Below, in pieces: positions 18,227-26,392 of a DNA stretch of 62,310 bases. Under the pieces are notes generated by a model, which saw only the letters and a list, made by a program, of their open reading frames with translations, did no database searches and was not told the origin of the DNA. Position 1 is the first letter of the stretch; each line of letters opens with the position of its first letter. Position numbers and translations under genes: made by a program. This stretch comes from Rhodovarius lipocyclicus (lineage in GTDB: Bacteria; Pseudomonadota; Alphaproteobacteria; Acetobacterales; Acetobacteraceae): contig NZ_JAAABL010000021.1 of assembly GCF_009900765.1 (NCBI RefSeq), forward strand, positions 1 through 62,310, read 5' to 3'.

Positions 18227-19507
18227 TCAGGTCACGGATGCATGGGCGGGGAGGACCTCGCCCCGGCATTCGCCGAAGCCGATGGTCGTGAAGCCGGGGG
18301 CGCTGGCGGTGCCGGTGAAGATCACCTCGTCGCCATCCTCCAGGAAGCGGCGGGTCTCGCCGTTCGGGAAGGCGATGGGGCCGCGCAGCAGCAGCTCGGC
18401 GATGCAGGCCTCCTGCCCGTCCTCGGGGCCGGAGACGGTGCCGGAGCCCAGCAGGTCCCCGGGCAGCAGGTTGCAGCCGTTGGAGGTGTGGTGCGCCACC
18501 ATCTGCGCCGCCGTCCAGGACATGCCGGCGAAGGGCGTGTCGGTCACGGTATGCGGGGCGGCGCCGGCCGCGCGCAGCCTGGGCGTCAGGATCGCGGCGC
18601 GCAGTTGCAGGTTCAGCGCGTCCGGCCGGGTGGTGGCCAGGTGGGGCGGGCAGGGCGGGTCCCCGGCCTGCCGCGCGGGCTGGGGCAGCAGGAAGGGTTC
18701 CAGCGCCTCGGCGGTGACGACCCAGGGGGAGACGGCGGTCATCACGCTCTTGCCCAGGAAGGGGCCAAGGGGCGGCATCTCGTAACGCTGCACGTCGCGC
18801 ACGGACCAGTCGTTCAGCAGGCCGAAGCCGAACAGGCGGCGGTCCGCCAGGCTGATGGGGGTGGGTTCGCCCAGCGCGTTCTCGCCCGCGATCCAGATCG
18901 CCAGTTCCAGCTCGAAATCCATCGCCTCGGTGGGGGCGAAGACCACGGCGCCGTCCTTGGGATACTGGCCCCAGGGGCGGCGCAGCGGCGCGCCGGAAGG
19001 CCGCACCGAGCTGGCGCGCGAGTGATAGGCCACGGGCAAATGGTGGAAGGCGGGCGGCAGCGGGTTGGCCGGGTCGCGCTTCACGCCCAGCCGCGCGCAA
19101 TGGGGGCGGCTGGCCATGAAGTCGGAGAAGTTCCGCACCTCGGTGGGCAGGTGCATGGTCACGGCGGATTGGGCGTGCAGCAGCTGGGGTAGGGGCTCCG
19201 CACCCTCGGCCAGCAGGGCGGAGAGGGCGGCGCGCAGCTCGGCCGCGGCATCCCGGCCCATGGCCATCAGGCGGTTCAGGCTGGGTTCGGCGGCGGCTTC
19301 GGCGGCGGCGCCCTTCAGCTTGCCGGCGGCGAGGGCGGCCGCGACATCCAGCACCTGGTCGCCGATCGCGACACCGCCGCGCGGGGCGCCGCCGGGCGGG
19401 GAAAACACCCCATGCGGCAGGTTCTGGATGGGAAAATCACAACCGGGCGCATTCGCGCCCTGAACCCAGCTTCTGAGGCCGGGCGCATGGGTGGCGTTGG
19501 TGGGCAC
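18227..19507 (-). CDS. fahA: Fumarylacetoacetase-like hydrolase
   Basis: Two-domain fumarylacetoacetate hydrolase, 426 aa, the usual length of FahA. The N-terminal SH3-like domain starts at THAPGLRSWVQGAN. The catalytic C-terminal domain has FELELAIWIAGENALGE and GDLLGSGTVSGPEDGQ. FahA makes fumarate and acetoacetate as the last step of tyrosine/homogentisate degradation. The start is a GTG with AGGAGG seven bases upstream. No homogentisate dioxygenase or maleylacetoacetate isomerase lies beside it; a cyclase and Bug receptor do, so the substrate may be a different acylpyruvate. Divergent from a GntR regulator. Confidence 0.87.
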   Translation of the reverse strand: MPTNATHAPGLRSWVQGANAPGCDFPIQNLPHGVFSPPGGAPRGGVAIGDQVLDVAAALAAGKLKGAAAEAAAEPSLNRLMAMGRDAAAELRAALSALLAEGAEPLPQLLHAQSAVTMHLPTEVRNFSDFMASRPHCARLGVKRDPANPLPPAFHHLPVAYHSRASSVRPSGAPLRRPWGQYPKDGAVVFAPTEAMDFELELAIWIAGENALGEPTPISLADRRLFGFGLLNDWSVRDVQRYEMPPLGPFLGKSVMTAVSPWVVTAEALEPFLLPQPARQAGDPPCPPHLATTRPDALNLQLRAAILTPRLRAAGAAPHTVTDTPFAGMSWTAAQMVAHHTSNGCNLLPGDLLGSGTVSGPEDGQEACIAELLLRGPIAFPNGETRRFLEDGDEVIFTGTASAPGFTTIGFGECRGEVLPAHASVT

Positions 19508-19576
19508 TGTATTTCCTCCTGGCGGGGAGCATGCCGCGCTTGATCGAGATTGCAAGAGGAAATATATTTTTCGAAG
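19508..19576. promoter_or_regulatory. Divergent fahA-like / GntR promoter region
   Basis: Only about 69 bp separate the two divergent start codons. The half nearer the regulator is AT-rich (AAATATATTTTT at 19560-19571) against a GC-rich background, as expected for a shared promoter/operator. The exact -10, -35 and operator bases cannot be assigned. Confidence 0.5.
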
Positions 19577-20287
19577 ATGCTCGATGATTCACCGAACACG
19601 CTGCCCTCGAACACGCTCACCGAAACCGCCCTGAACCGCCTGCGCGGCGCGATCCTGGGCGGCGCGCTGGCGCCAGAGGAAAAGCTGCGCCTGCGCGCCC
19701 TGTCCGAGCGGTTCGGCATCGGCGCCACGCCGCTGCGGGAGGCCCTGTCCCGCCTGGCCGCCGAGGGGCTGGTGCTGTCGGAGGGCCAGCGCGGTTTCTC
19801 CGTGCCGCCCATCACGCGCGAGCACCTGCTGGACATCACCCGCAGCCGCCAGATCACGGAGGCCGAGGCGCTGCGCCAGGCCATGGCCCTGGGCGACGCG
19901 GCGTGGGAGGACGAGATCGTCGCCAGCTTCCACCTGCTGAAGCGGCAGTTGGAGCGGCGGGAGGCCACGGAAGCCTGGCTCGATGCCTATGAGGCCCGGC
20001 ACCACCGCTTCCACCGCGCGCTGATCGCCGCCTGCCCGCTGAATGCGCTGAAGGGCTTCTGCGAGGCGCTGTATGGCCAGACCACGCGCTATCGCCGCGT
20101 GCTGACCGGGGCGGGGTTGCTTACGCGTTCGGTGGATGCCCATCATGTGCTGATGGAAAAGGTCCTGGCTCGCGCCCCCGATGCGCCGGCGGAACTGGCC
20201 GCCCATATCGGCACCACGGCGGAAGCGGTGCTGGCGGTGCTGGCGAGCGCCGCCAAGGATGGCGCGGCGGCCCCGACCGCGCTTTGA
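19577..20287 (+). CDS. GntR-family regulator, FCD type
   Basis: GntR/FadR-subfamily regulator, 236 aa from the ATG at 19577 (a TTG at 19550 would lengthen it by nine residues). The N-terminal winged helix includes LRLRALSERFGIGATPLREALSRLAAEGLV. The C-terminal all-helical FCD domain has the metal/effector residues expected in DAYEARHHRFHRAL and in DAHHVLMEKVL. Divergent from the fahA-cyclase-Bug genes, it is the probable regulator of that unit, responding to a carboxylate intermediate (inference). Confidence 0.88.
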   Translation: MLDDSPNTLPSNTLTETALNRLRGAILGGALAPEEKLRLRALSERFGIGATPLREALSRLAAEGLVLSEGQRGFSVPPITREHLLDITRSRQITEAEALRQAMALGDAAWEDEIVASFHLLKRQLERREATEAWLDAYEARHHRFHRALIAACPLNALKGFCEALYGQTTRYRRVLTGAGLLTRSVDAHHVLMEKVLARAPDAPAELAAHIGTTAEAVLAVLASAAKDGAAAPTAL

Positions 20288-20317
20288 TAGACCCGGCACT
20301 GTGCCGGAGGAGGTTTC

Positions 20318-21253
20318 ATGGCCGAAGATCCCTACAAGGTTCTGGGCGTGCCCCGCACGGCGACGGACAAGCAGATCCGCTCCGCCTTCCTGAAACTGGC
20401 CAAGACCAGCCACCCCGACCTGAACCCTGGCGACAAGAACGCCGAGGAACGGTTCAAGGCCATCAACGCCGCCCATGACCTGCTGGCCGACAAGGAAAAG
20501 CGCGCGCGCTTCGACCGCGGTGAGATCGATGCCTCGGGCCAGGAGACGGGGCCGCCGCAGCCCCCGCCCGGCAGCCGGTACCGCCAGCACGCCGATGGGC
20601 CGGCCGGCGCGCGCTACAGCACCGGCTTCGGTGCGGATGAGGACGATCTGGGCGATATCCTGTCCGAGATGTTCCGCGCCCGGGCCCAGGCGAATGCCCA
20701 GGCGCAGGCCCGCCGGGCGCGCGCCGGGGCGGACCACCAGTATCACCTGACCGTGCCCTTCCTGGATGCGGTGCGCGGCGGTTCCCAGCGGCTGTCCCTG
20801 CCGGAGGGCGGGACGCTGGATGTGCGCATCCCCGCGGGGCTCGTATCCGGGCAGGTGCTGCGCCTGCGCGGCAAGGGCGGCGCGGGCGACCCGCCCGGCG
20901 ACGCGCTGATCGAGGTGGAGGTGGCCCCCCACCCCTTCTTCCGGCGCGAGGGCAACGACATCGTCTGCGACCTGCCGGTGACGGTCACGGAGGCGGTGCT
21001 GGGCGGCAGGATCACCGTGCCCACCATCGGCGGGCCGGTGGCGATGAGCATCCCCGCCGGGTCCGACACCGGCACCCGGCTGCGGCTGCGCGGGCGGGGC
21101 GTGCCGGCCCATGGCGATGTGCCGGTCGGCGATGCCTATGTGGTGCTGAAGCTGGTGCTGGGCGGGCCTGACCCGGGCCTGGAGAAGTTCCTGCGCGAGC
21201 GCCAGGACGCCCCTGCCCACAACCCCCGCGCCGGGATGGAGGACGCGGCATGA
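20318..21253 (+). CDS. cbpA: DnaJ-like co-chaperone CbpA
   Basis: Curved-DNA-binding/J-domain protein, 311 aa. The J domain spans residues 4-68 with the HPD motif in SHPDLNPGDKNAEERFK. A Gly/Pro-rich linker follows, then the two C-terminal beta domains, without the Cys-rich zinc region of true DnaJ. It stimulates DnaK and may bind bent DNA. GGAGGAGG precedes the start. It overlaps the next gene, cbpM, its usual modulator, by 4 bp. Confidence 0.9.
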   Translation: MAEDPYKVLGVPRTATDKQIRSAFLKLAKTSHPDLNPGDKNAEERFKAINAAHDLLADKEKRARFDRGEIDASGQETGPPQPPPGSRYRQHADGPAGARYSTGFGADEDDLGDILSEMFRARAQANAQAQARRARAGADHQYHLTVPFLDAVRGGSQRLSLPEGGTLDVRIPAGLVSGQVLRLRGKGGAGDPPGDALIEVEVAPHPFFRREGNDIVCDLPVTVTEAVLGGRITVPTIGGPVAMSIPAGSDTGTRLRLRGRGVPAHGDVPVGDAYVVLKLVLGGPDPGLEKFLRERQDAPAHNPRAGMEDAA

Positions 21254-21573
21254 TCACGCTGGAAACCCTGACCGTCACCGTGACCGGCCTCGACGCCGCG
21301 CAGGTGGAGCAATGGATCGCCCAGGACCTGGTGCGGCCGGAGGGCGCGCCCGGCGCCTGGCTGTTCCGCGACATCGACGTGGAGCGCCTGCGCCTGATCC
21401 AGAACCTGCGCCGCGACCTGGCCTTGCAGGAGGAAGCGCTGCCGGTGGTGCTGCACCTGCTGGACCAGCTGTACGACACCCGCCGCCGGTTGCGGCGCCT
21501 GCGCGACGCGGTGGAGGAGCTGGCGCCGGCGGAGGTGCGGGAGGTGCTGGTTCAGGCGCTGCGCCGCGCCTGA
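21250..21573 (+). CDS. cbpM: Chaperone modulator CbpM
   Basis: MerR-like helical protein of 107 aa that binds the J domain of CbpA and inhibits its co-chaperone and DNA-binding activities. Visible features are VEQWIAQDLVRPEGAPGAW and FRDIDVERLRLIQNLRRDL, typical of the CbpM helix-turn-helix, and an Arg-rich coiled region near residues 75-95. Translationally coupled to cbpA (ATGA). Confidence 0.85.
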   Translation: MITLETLTVTVTGLDAAQVEQWIAQDLVRPEGAPGAWLFRDIDVERLRLIQNLRRDLALQEEALPVVLHLLDQLYDTRRRLRRLRDAVEELAPAEVREVLVQALRRA

Positions 21574-21705
21574 GGCGCGCAGGCAACACGCCTGTGTGGG
21601 CGGGGTTGCGCGGCCGTCATCCCCGCCCCACCCTCCCTTCATCATGACAGGCCGTCCCGTTCGGCCTATCGTCCCGGGCAACAACCGGGGAAACGGAGAA
21701 CCACC

Positions 21706-23178
21706 ATGCTCGACACCACGGCCAAGCTGCCGCTGAACGACCCCAAGCTGTTCCGCCAGGCCAATTACATCGACGGCGCCTGGGTGCAGGCCGCCAGCGG
21801 CAAGACCATCACCGTGCGCAACCCGGCCACGGGCGAGGTGGTGGGCCAGGTGCCCGCCCTGTCCGCCGCCGAGACCCGCGCCGCCATCGAGGCCGCCCAC
21901 GCCGCCTTCCCCGCCTGGCGCAAGCTGCTGGCGAAGGAGCGCGCCGCCATCCTGATGCGCCTGGCGGCGCTGATGCACGCTAATGCCGACGACCTGGCCG
22001 CCATCATGACCGCCGAACAGGGCAAGCCGCTCGCGGAGGCGAAGGGCGAGGTGGTCTATTCCGCCAGCTTCCTCGAATGGTTCGCCGAGGAAGGCAAGCG
22101 CGTCTACGGCGACATCATCCCGCAGAACGCGCAGGGGCGCCGCATCCTGGTCTCCAAGGAGCCGATCGGGGTGTTCGCCGCCATCACGCCCTGGAACTTC
22201 CCCTCGGCCATGATCACCCGCAAGGCGGGCCCGGCCTGGGCCGTGGGCTGCACCGGCGTGATCCGCCCGGCCAGCCAGACGCCCTTCAGCGCCCTGGCCC
22301 TGGCCGAACTGGCCGAGCGCGCGGGCATGCCCAAGGGCGTGTGCAACGTCATCACCGGCCCCTCCGGCGAGACGGGCGGCGAGCTGACCGCCAACCCGCT
22401 GGTGCGCAAGCTGTCGTTTACCGGCAGCACGGAGGTCGGGCGCATCCTGCTGCGCCAATGCGCCGACACCATCAAGAAGACCAGCATGGAGCTGGGCGGC
22501 AACGCGCCCTTCCTGGTCTTCGACGACGCCGATCTGGATGAGGCGGTGAAGGGGGCCATGGCCTCCAAGTACCGCAACACCGGGCAGACCTGCGTCTGCG
22601 CCAACCGGCTGCTGGTGCAGGATGGCGTGTACGACGCCTTCGCCGCCAAGCTGAAGACGGCCGTCGAGCAGCTGAAGGTCGGCAACGGCATGGAGCCGGG
22701 CGTGACCCAGGGCCCGCTGATCAACGCCGATGCGGTCGCCAAGGTCGAGGAACACATCGCCGACGCCACCGCCCATGGCGCCAAGGTGCTGACCGGCGGC
22801 AAGCGGCACGAGAAGGGCGGCAACTTCTTCCAGCCGACCATCCTGACCGATGTGCCGAAGGAAGCCCTGATCTTCCGCGAGGAGACCTTCGGCCCCGTCG
22901 CGCCCCTGATCCGCTTCAAGACGGATGAGGAAGGCATCGCCATGGCGAACGACAGCGAGTTCGGCCTGGCCGCCTATTTCTACGCCCGCGATGTCGGCCG
23001 CATCTTCCGCGTGGCGGAGGGGCTGGAGGCCGGGATCATCGGCATCAATGAGGGCATCATCTCCACCGCCGAGGCGCCCTTCGGCGGCGTGAAGCAATCC
23101 GGCCTCGGCCGCGAGGGCAGCAAGTATGGCGTCGAGGACTATCTCGAGATCAAATACATGGCGCTGGGCGGCCTGTAA
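21706..23178 (+). CDS. gabD: Succinate-semialdehyde dehydrogenase
   Basis: NAD(P)-dependent aldehyde dehydrogenase of the GabD type, 490 aa, oxidising succinate semialdehyde to succinate in GABA and related degradation. Key residues are the general-base Glu in SMELGGNAPFLVFD, the catalytic Cys in YRNTGQTCVCANR, the cofactor-binding GSTEVGRILL and TPWNFPSAMITRK. Substrate specificity rests on overall similarity to SSADHs and is not proven by a motif. It is monocistronic, followed by a strong intrinsic terminator. Confidence 0.88.
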   Translation: MLDTTAKLPLNDPKLFRQANYIDGAWVQAASGKTITVRNPATGEVVGQVPALSAAETRAAIEAAHAAFPAWRKLLAKERAAILMRLAALMHANADDLAAIMTAEQGKPLAEAKGEVVYSASFLEWFAEEGKRVYGDIIPQNAQGRRILVSKEPIGVFAAITPWNFPSAMITRKAGPAWAVGCTGVIRPASQTPFSALALAELAERAGMPKGVCNVITGPSGETGGELTANPLVRKLSFTGSTEVGRILLRQCADTIKKTSMELGGNAPFLVFDDADLDEAVKGAMASKYRNTGQTCVCANRLLVQDGVYDAFAAKLKTAVEQLKVGNGMEPGVTQGPLINADAVAKVEEHIADATAHGAKVLTGGKRHEKGGNFFQPTILTDVPKEALIFREETFGPVAPLIRFKTDEEGIAMANDSEFGLAAYFYARDVGRIFRVAEGLEAGIIGINEGIISTAEAPFGGVKQSGLGREGSKYGVEDYLEIKYMALGGL

Positions 23179-23204
23179 CGGCCGCGTTCCCGGCGGAACG
23201 GAGG

Positions 23205-23235
23205 GGGGCGGTGCCTGGCGGCGCCGCCCCTTTTT
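23205..23235 (+). terminator. Rho-independent terminator of gabD
   Basis: Stem GGGGCGG-T-GCC / GGC-G-CCGCCCC with loop TGGC and one internal mismatch, followed by five Ts (23231-23235), 27 bases after the gabD stop. Confidence 0.85.
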
Positions 23236-23278
23236 CATGCGCGGCACCCGGCGCGATAGAAAGCGACAATGCCCGCCA

Positions 23279-23299
23279 TAGGTTACAATTTATCACCTA
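23279..23299. promoter_or_regulatory. Operator-like palindrome upstream of RTX protease
   Basis: A 21-bp near-palindrome with arms TAGGT and ACCTA around an AT-rich centre; 8 of 10 symmetric positions match. It lies in the AT-rich leader (about 23265-23330) of the S8/RTX protease gene, about 115 bp before its start codon. Binding of a dimeric regulator is inferred; the regulator is unknown. Confidence 0.45.
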
Positions 23300-23412
23300 A
23301 CACTTGATGAACAGTAATCCATCGTGAAAATACGGCCCGCATCCTCCGGGCCGGTCATCAGACCCGGCCCGGCACCGACAACCAGGCGCGCCGCCGAAGC
23401 CGGGACATCTCC

Positions 23413-26328
23413 ATGGTCACGACCCCCTTCCTGCCCAGCGATCCGCTCTATCGCTATTCCTGGCACCTGAAGAATGTCGGCGGTGCCGACCAGGGCAATG
23501 GCGTGGCGGGGGTGGATATCCGCGCCGAGCAGGCCTGGACGCGCTACACCGGCAAGAACGTGCTGGTCGCCGTACTGGATGACGGCGTGGAGGCCACCCA
23601 CCCCGACCTGGCCGCCAACATGTGGACGCGCCCGGGCACCATCACGGTCTCCAGCGACCCCAACCTGGCCAATGGCCTGCCCGTGGCATCGGGCCGGGAC
23701 AGCGCGGGGGACAATCACGGCACGGCGGTGGCGGGCGTCATCGCGGGCGTGGCGAACAACGGCATCGGTAGCACCGGCGTGGCGCCGGATGCGCGCCTCG
23801 TCGGCTATCGCGTGCTGGGCGACGGGTCGGCCAATTTCGCGGATGCGCTGCTGCAATCCCTGGCCGATGGCGCGCAGGTGCTGAACAATTCCTGGGGCTA
23901 CACCGTGCCCATGCTCAGCACGGAGGCCGCCACGCTGGCGGCCGCGCTGCGCGTGGCCGGCGAGGGGCGCGGCGGGCTCGGTTCCGTCATCGTGAAATCG
24001 GCGGGCAATTCGCGCACCATCACGCTGAACGGCGAACCCGCGCCGGCCGATGCCAATCTCGACGCGCTCTCGGCCTCCCACACCGCCATCGTGGTGTCGG
24101 CGCTGAACAACACGGGCATCATCTCCGACTACTCCACCCCGGGCGCCAACACGCTGGTCTCGGCCTTCGGCGGGCCGGGCGATGGAGAGATCGTCAACAA
24201 GAACAGCGTCGTCACCACCGACCGGGTGGGCAGCGTCAACGGCTACAGCGATGGCGACTATACGGGGTTCAACGGCACCTCCGCGGCGGCCCCCATCGTC
24301 TCGGGCGTGGTGGCGCTGATCCTGGAGGCCAACCCCACCCTGGGCTACCGCGATGTGCAGGAGATCCTGGCCTATACCGCGCGCCAGACCGACTACAACG
24401 CCGGCATCGGCGCGGATGCCAGCTTCAGCCGCACCCCCTGGGTCACCACCCACACCACGAACGCCAATGGCGGCGGGCTGAATTTCAGCCGCGACTACGG
24501 CTTCGGCATCATCGACGCGGGGGCGGCCGTGCGCCTGGCCGAGACCTGGACCCAGGCGCGGACGGAGGCGAACTACGTCACCGCCAGCCTGGCCGCCACG
24601 GGCGCCGCGGCGGGTACCAGCATCACCACCGGCGGCCTGCCCACGGCGCAGAACCTGGCGCTGACCTTCAACGCCACGGCACCGGCCGGGGCCTCCAGCG
24701 GGTTCCGGCTGAACTTCGTGGAGCTCACGCTGGACCTGACCACGGCCAAGGCCGCGAATATCAGCATGGTGCTGACCTCGCCCACCGGCACCGCCGTGAC
24801 CATGCTGATCAACAGCGGCTTCCTGTATGTGCAGGCCAGCGAGGACGTGGCCGACCCGGCCCAGCCCATCGCCTGGGCGAATGGCGGCTGGACCTTCGCC
24901 TCCCCGGCCTTCTGGGGCGAGAGCGGGGTGGGCGCCTGGAACCTGGCCGTGACGGCGGCCGGTGGGGCGGAGGCGGCGGTGTTCAACGCGGCCTCCCTGA
25001 AATTGCTGGGCGACGCGGCGGCGCAGGATGGCGCCGCCAAGGTGCAGGTCTTCACCGACGATTTCGCGCGCCTCGCGGGGCTGGACGCCAGCCGCGCCAT
25101 CCTCGGCGCCCATGGCGAGACCGGGCTGAACGCGGCGGCGCTGAGCCAGGCCGTGACGATCGACCTCAGCGCGCAGGACGGCAACGCGGCGGCCCAGGCC
25201 TCCGTCATCGGCGGCAAGTCCATCGGCTTCACGGGCCACACCATCACCGACCTGTGGGGCGGCGGCGGGGATGACGTGCTGGTGGGCGGCGCCGGCGGCA
25301 ACCACCTGTATGGCGGCTGGGGCCACGACACGCTGCTGGGCGGGGCCGGCGACGACACGCTGATGGGCGGCGCCGGCAACGACCTGCTGGCCGGCGGCAC
25401 GGGCAACGACACCCTCGCGGGCGGGGAGGGCGACGACACCTACATCCTGGAAGACACGGATACGGTGAACGAGGCCGCGGATGGCGGCATCGACACCGTC
25501 TTCGTCACCTTCAACGACTGGGTGGCGGCGCCGTATCTGGAGATCCTGTACCTGGCCATCGGCGCCACGCGCCTGACCGGCGGCTGGACCGACAATGTGC
25601 TGGTCGCCCATCCCACCCTGGCCAGCGTGCTGGATGGCGGCGTGGGCGACGACATCCTGTGGGGCGGCGCGGGCAACGACACGCTGACCGGCGGCGCGGG
25701 CGACGACATCCTCCGCGGCGGCGGCGGGGACAACGCCATGCTGGGCGGGCTGGGCGACGACATCTATGTGGTCGGCAGCACCGGCGACACCGTGACCGAG
25801 AACCCGGGCGAAGGCACGGACATCGTGTTCGTGACCGTCAGCGGCTGGACGCTGGGGGCGAATATCGAGGCCGCCTATCTGACCGGCACCGCCGCCAGCT
25901 TGACCGGCAGCGCGGGCGACGACGTGCTGGTGGCCAACGACACCCTGGCCAGCGTGCTGAATGGCGGGCAGGGCAACGACACGCTGTGGGGCCAGGCGGG
26001 CGGCGACGCGCTGCGCGGCGATGCGGGGGACGACACCCTGCGCGGCGGCGCCGGCAATGACGTGCTGGTGGGCGGTGCCGGCAACGACAAGCTGGTGGGC
26101 GGCGAGGGCGCGGACCGCTTCGTGTTCGGCCCGGGCCATGATGAGCTGTTCGACTTCAACCGCGCCGAGGGTGACCGCATCGATGTCTCGGAGATGGGGG
26201 CGCTGGACCTGGCGGGGCTGACCATCCAGGTGATCGGCGGCAACAGCGCCATCTTCCTGGGGGCGGAGCGGATGGATGTGTATGGCGTGACCAACCTGGT
26301 GGCGGGGGATTTCCTCTTCGCCGCCTGA
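23413..26328 (+). CDS. Secreted S8 serine protease with P domain and RTX repeats
   Basis: Subtilisin-like protease of 971 aa. The catalytic domain is residues about 15-375, with D56 (AVLDDGVEATHPDL), H102 (GDNHGTAVAGVI), oxyanion N199 (KSAGNS) and S290 (FNGTSAAAPIVSG). A proprotein-convertase P domain follows at about 405-535. From about 610 come glycine/aspartate RTX nonapeptides of the GGxGxD type, which bind Ca2+, in blocks separated by two related segments of about 45 residues. There is no N-terminal signal peptide and the catalytic domain starts almost at once, so type I secretion through the RTX C-terminus is expected; no type I exporter is in the window. Confidence 0.9.
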   Translation: MVTTPFLPSDPLYRYSWHLKNVGGADQGNGVAGVDIRAEQAWTRYTGKNVLVAVLDDGVEATHPDLAANMWTRPGTITVSSDPNLANGLPVASGRDSAGDNHGTAVAGVIAGVANNGIGSTGVAPDARLVGYRVLGDGSANFADALLQSLADGAQVLNNSWGYTVPMLSTEAATLAAALRVAGEGRGGLGSVIVKSAGNSRTITLNGEPAPADANLDALSASHTAIVVSALNNTGIISDYSTPGANTLVSAFGGPGDGEIVNKNSVVTTDRVGSVNGYSDGDYTGFNGTSAAAPIVSGVVALILEANPTLGYRDVQEILAYTARQTDYNAGIGADASFSRTPWVTTHTTNANGGGLNFSRDYGFGIIDAGAAVRLAETWTQARTEANYVTASLAATGAAAGTSITTGGLPTAQNLALTFNATAPAGASSGFRLNFVELTLDLTTAKAANISMVLTSPTGTAVTMLINSGFLYVQASEDVADPAQPIAWANGGWTFASPAFWGESGVGAWNLAVTAAGGAEAAVFNAASLKLLGDAAAQDGAAKVQVFTDDFARLAGLDASRAILGAHGETGLNAAALSQAVTIDLSAQDGNAAAQASVIGGKSIGFTGHTITDLWGGGGDDVLVGGAGGNHLYGGWGHDTLLGGAGDDTLMGGAGNDLLAGGTGNDTLAGGEGDDTYILEDTDTVNEAADGGIDTVFVTFNDWVAAPYLEILYLAIGATRLTGGWTDNVLVAHPTLASVLDGGVGDDILWGGAGNDTLTGGAGDDILRGGGGDNAMLGGLGDDIYVVGSTGDTVTENPGEGTDIVFVTVSGWTLGANIEAAYLTGTAASLTGSAGDDVLVANDTLASVLNGGQGNDTLWGQAGGDALRGDAGDDTLRGGAGNDVLVGGAGNDKLVGGEGADRFVFGPGHDELFDFNRAEGDRIDVSEMGALDLAGLTIQVIGGNSAIFLGAERMDVYGVTNLVAGDFLFAA

Positions 26329-26392
26329 GGGCGCGCCAGCCTTGCGCCATCGGCGCCGCGCGCTACATCGGAACCCTCACAGGAGTGTTCCC

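Noticed and set aside
25260-26100. Regularly spaced DNA repeats resembling an array
   Set aside because: The spacing reflects the RTX nonapeptide codons within the protease gene. There are no unique spacers of constant length as in CRISPR.
23293-26139. A 948-codon open frame on the minus strand opposite the RTX protease
   Set aside because: It is a shadow produced by the GC-rich, Gly/Asp-repeat coding strand. It consists of low-complexity Gly/Ala/Arg/His and has no recognisable domain, while the plus strand has a full catalytic triad.
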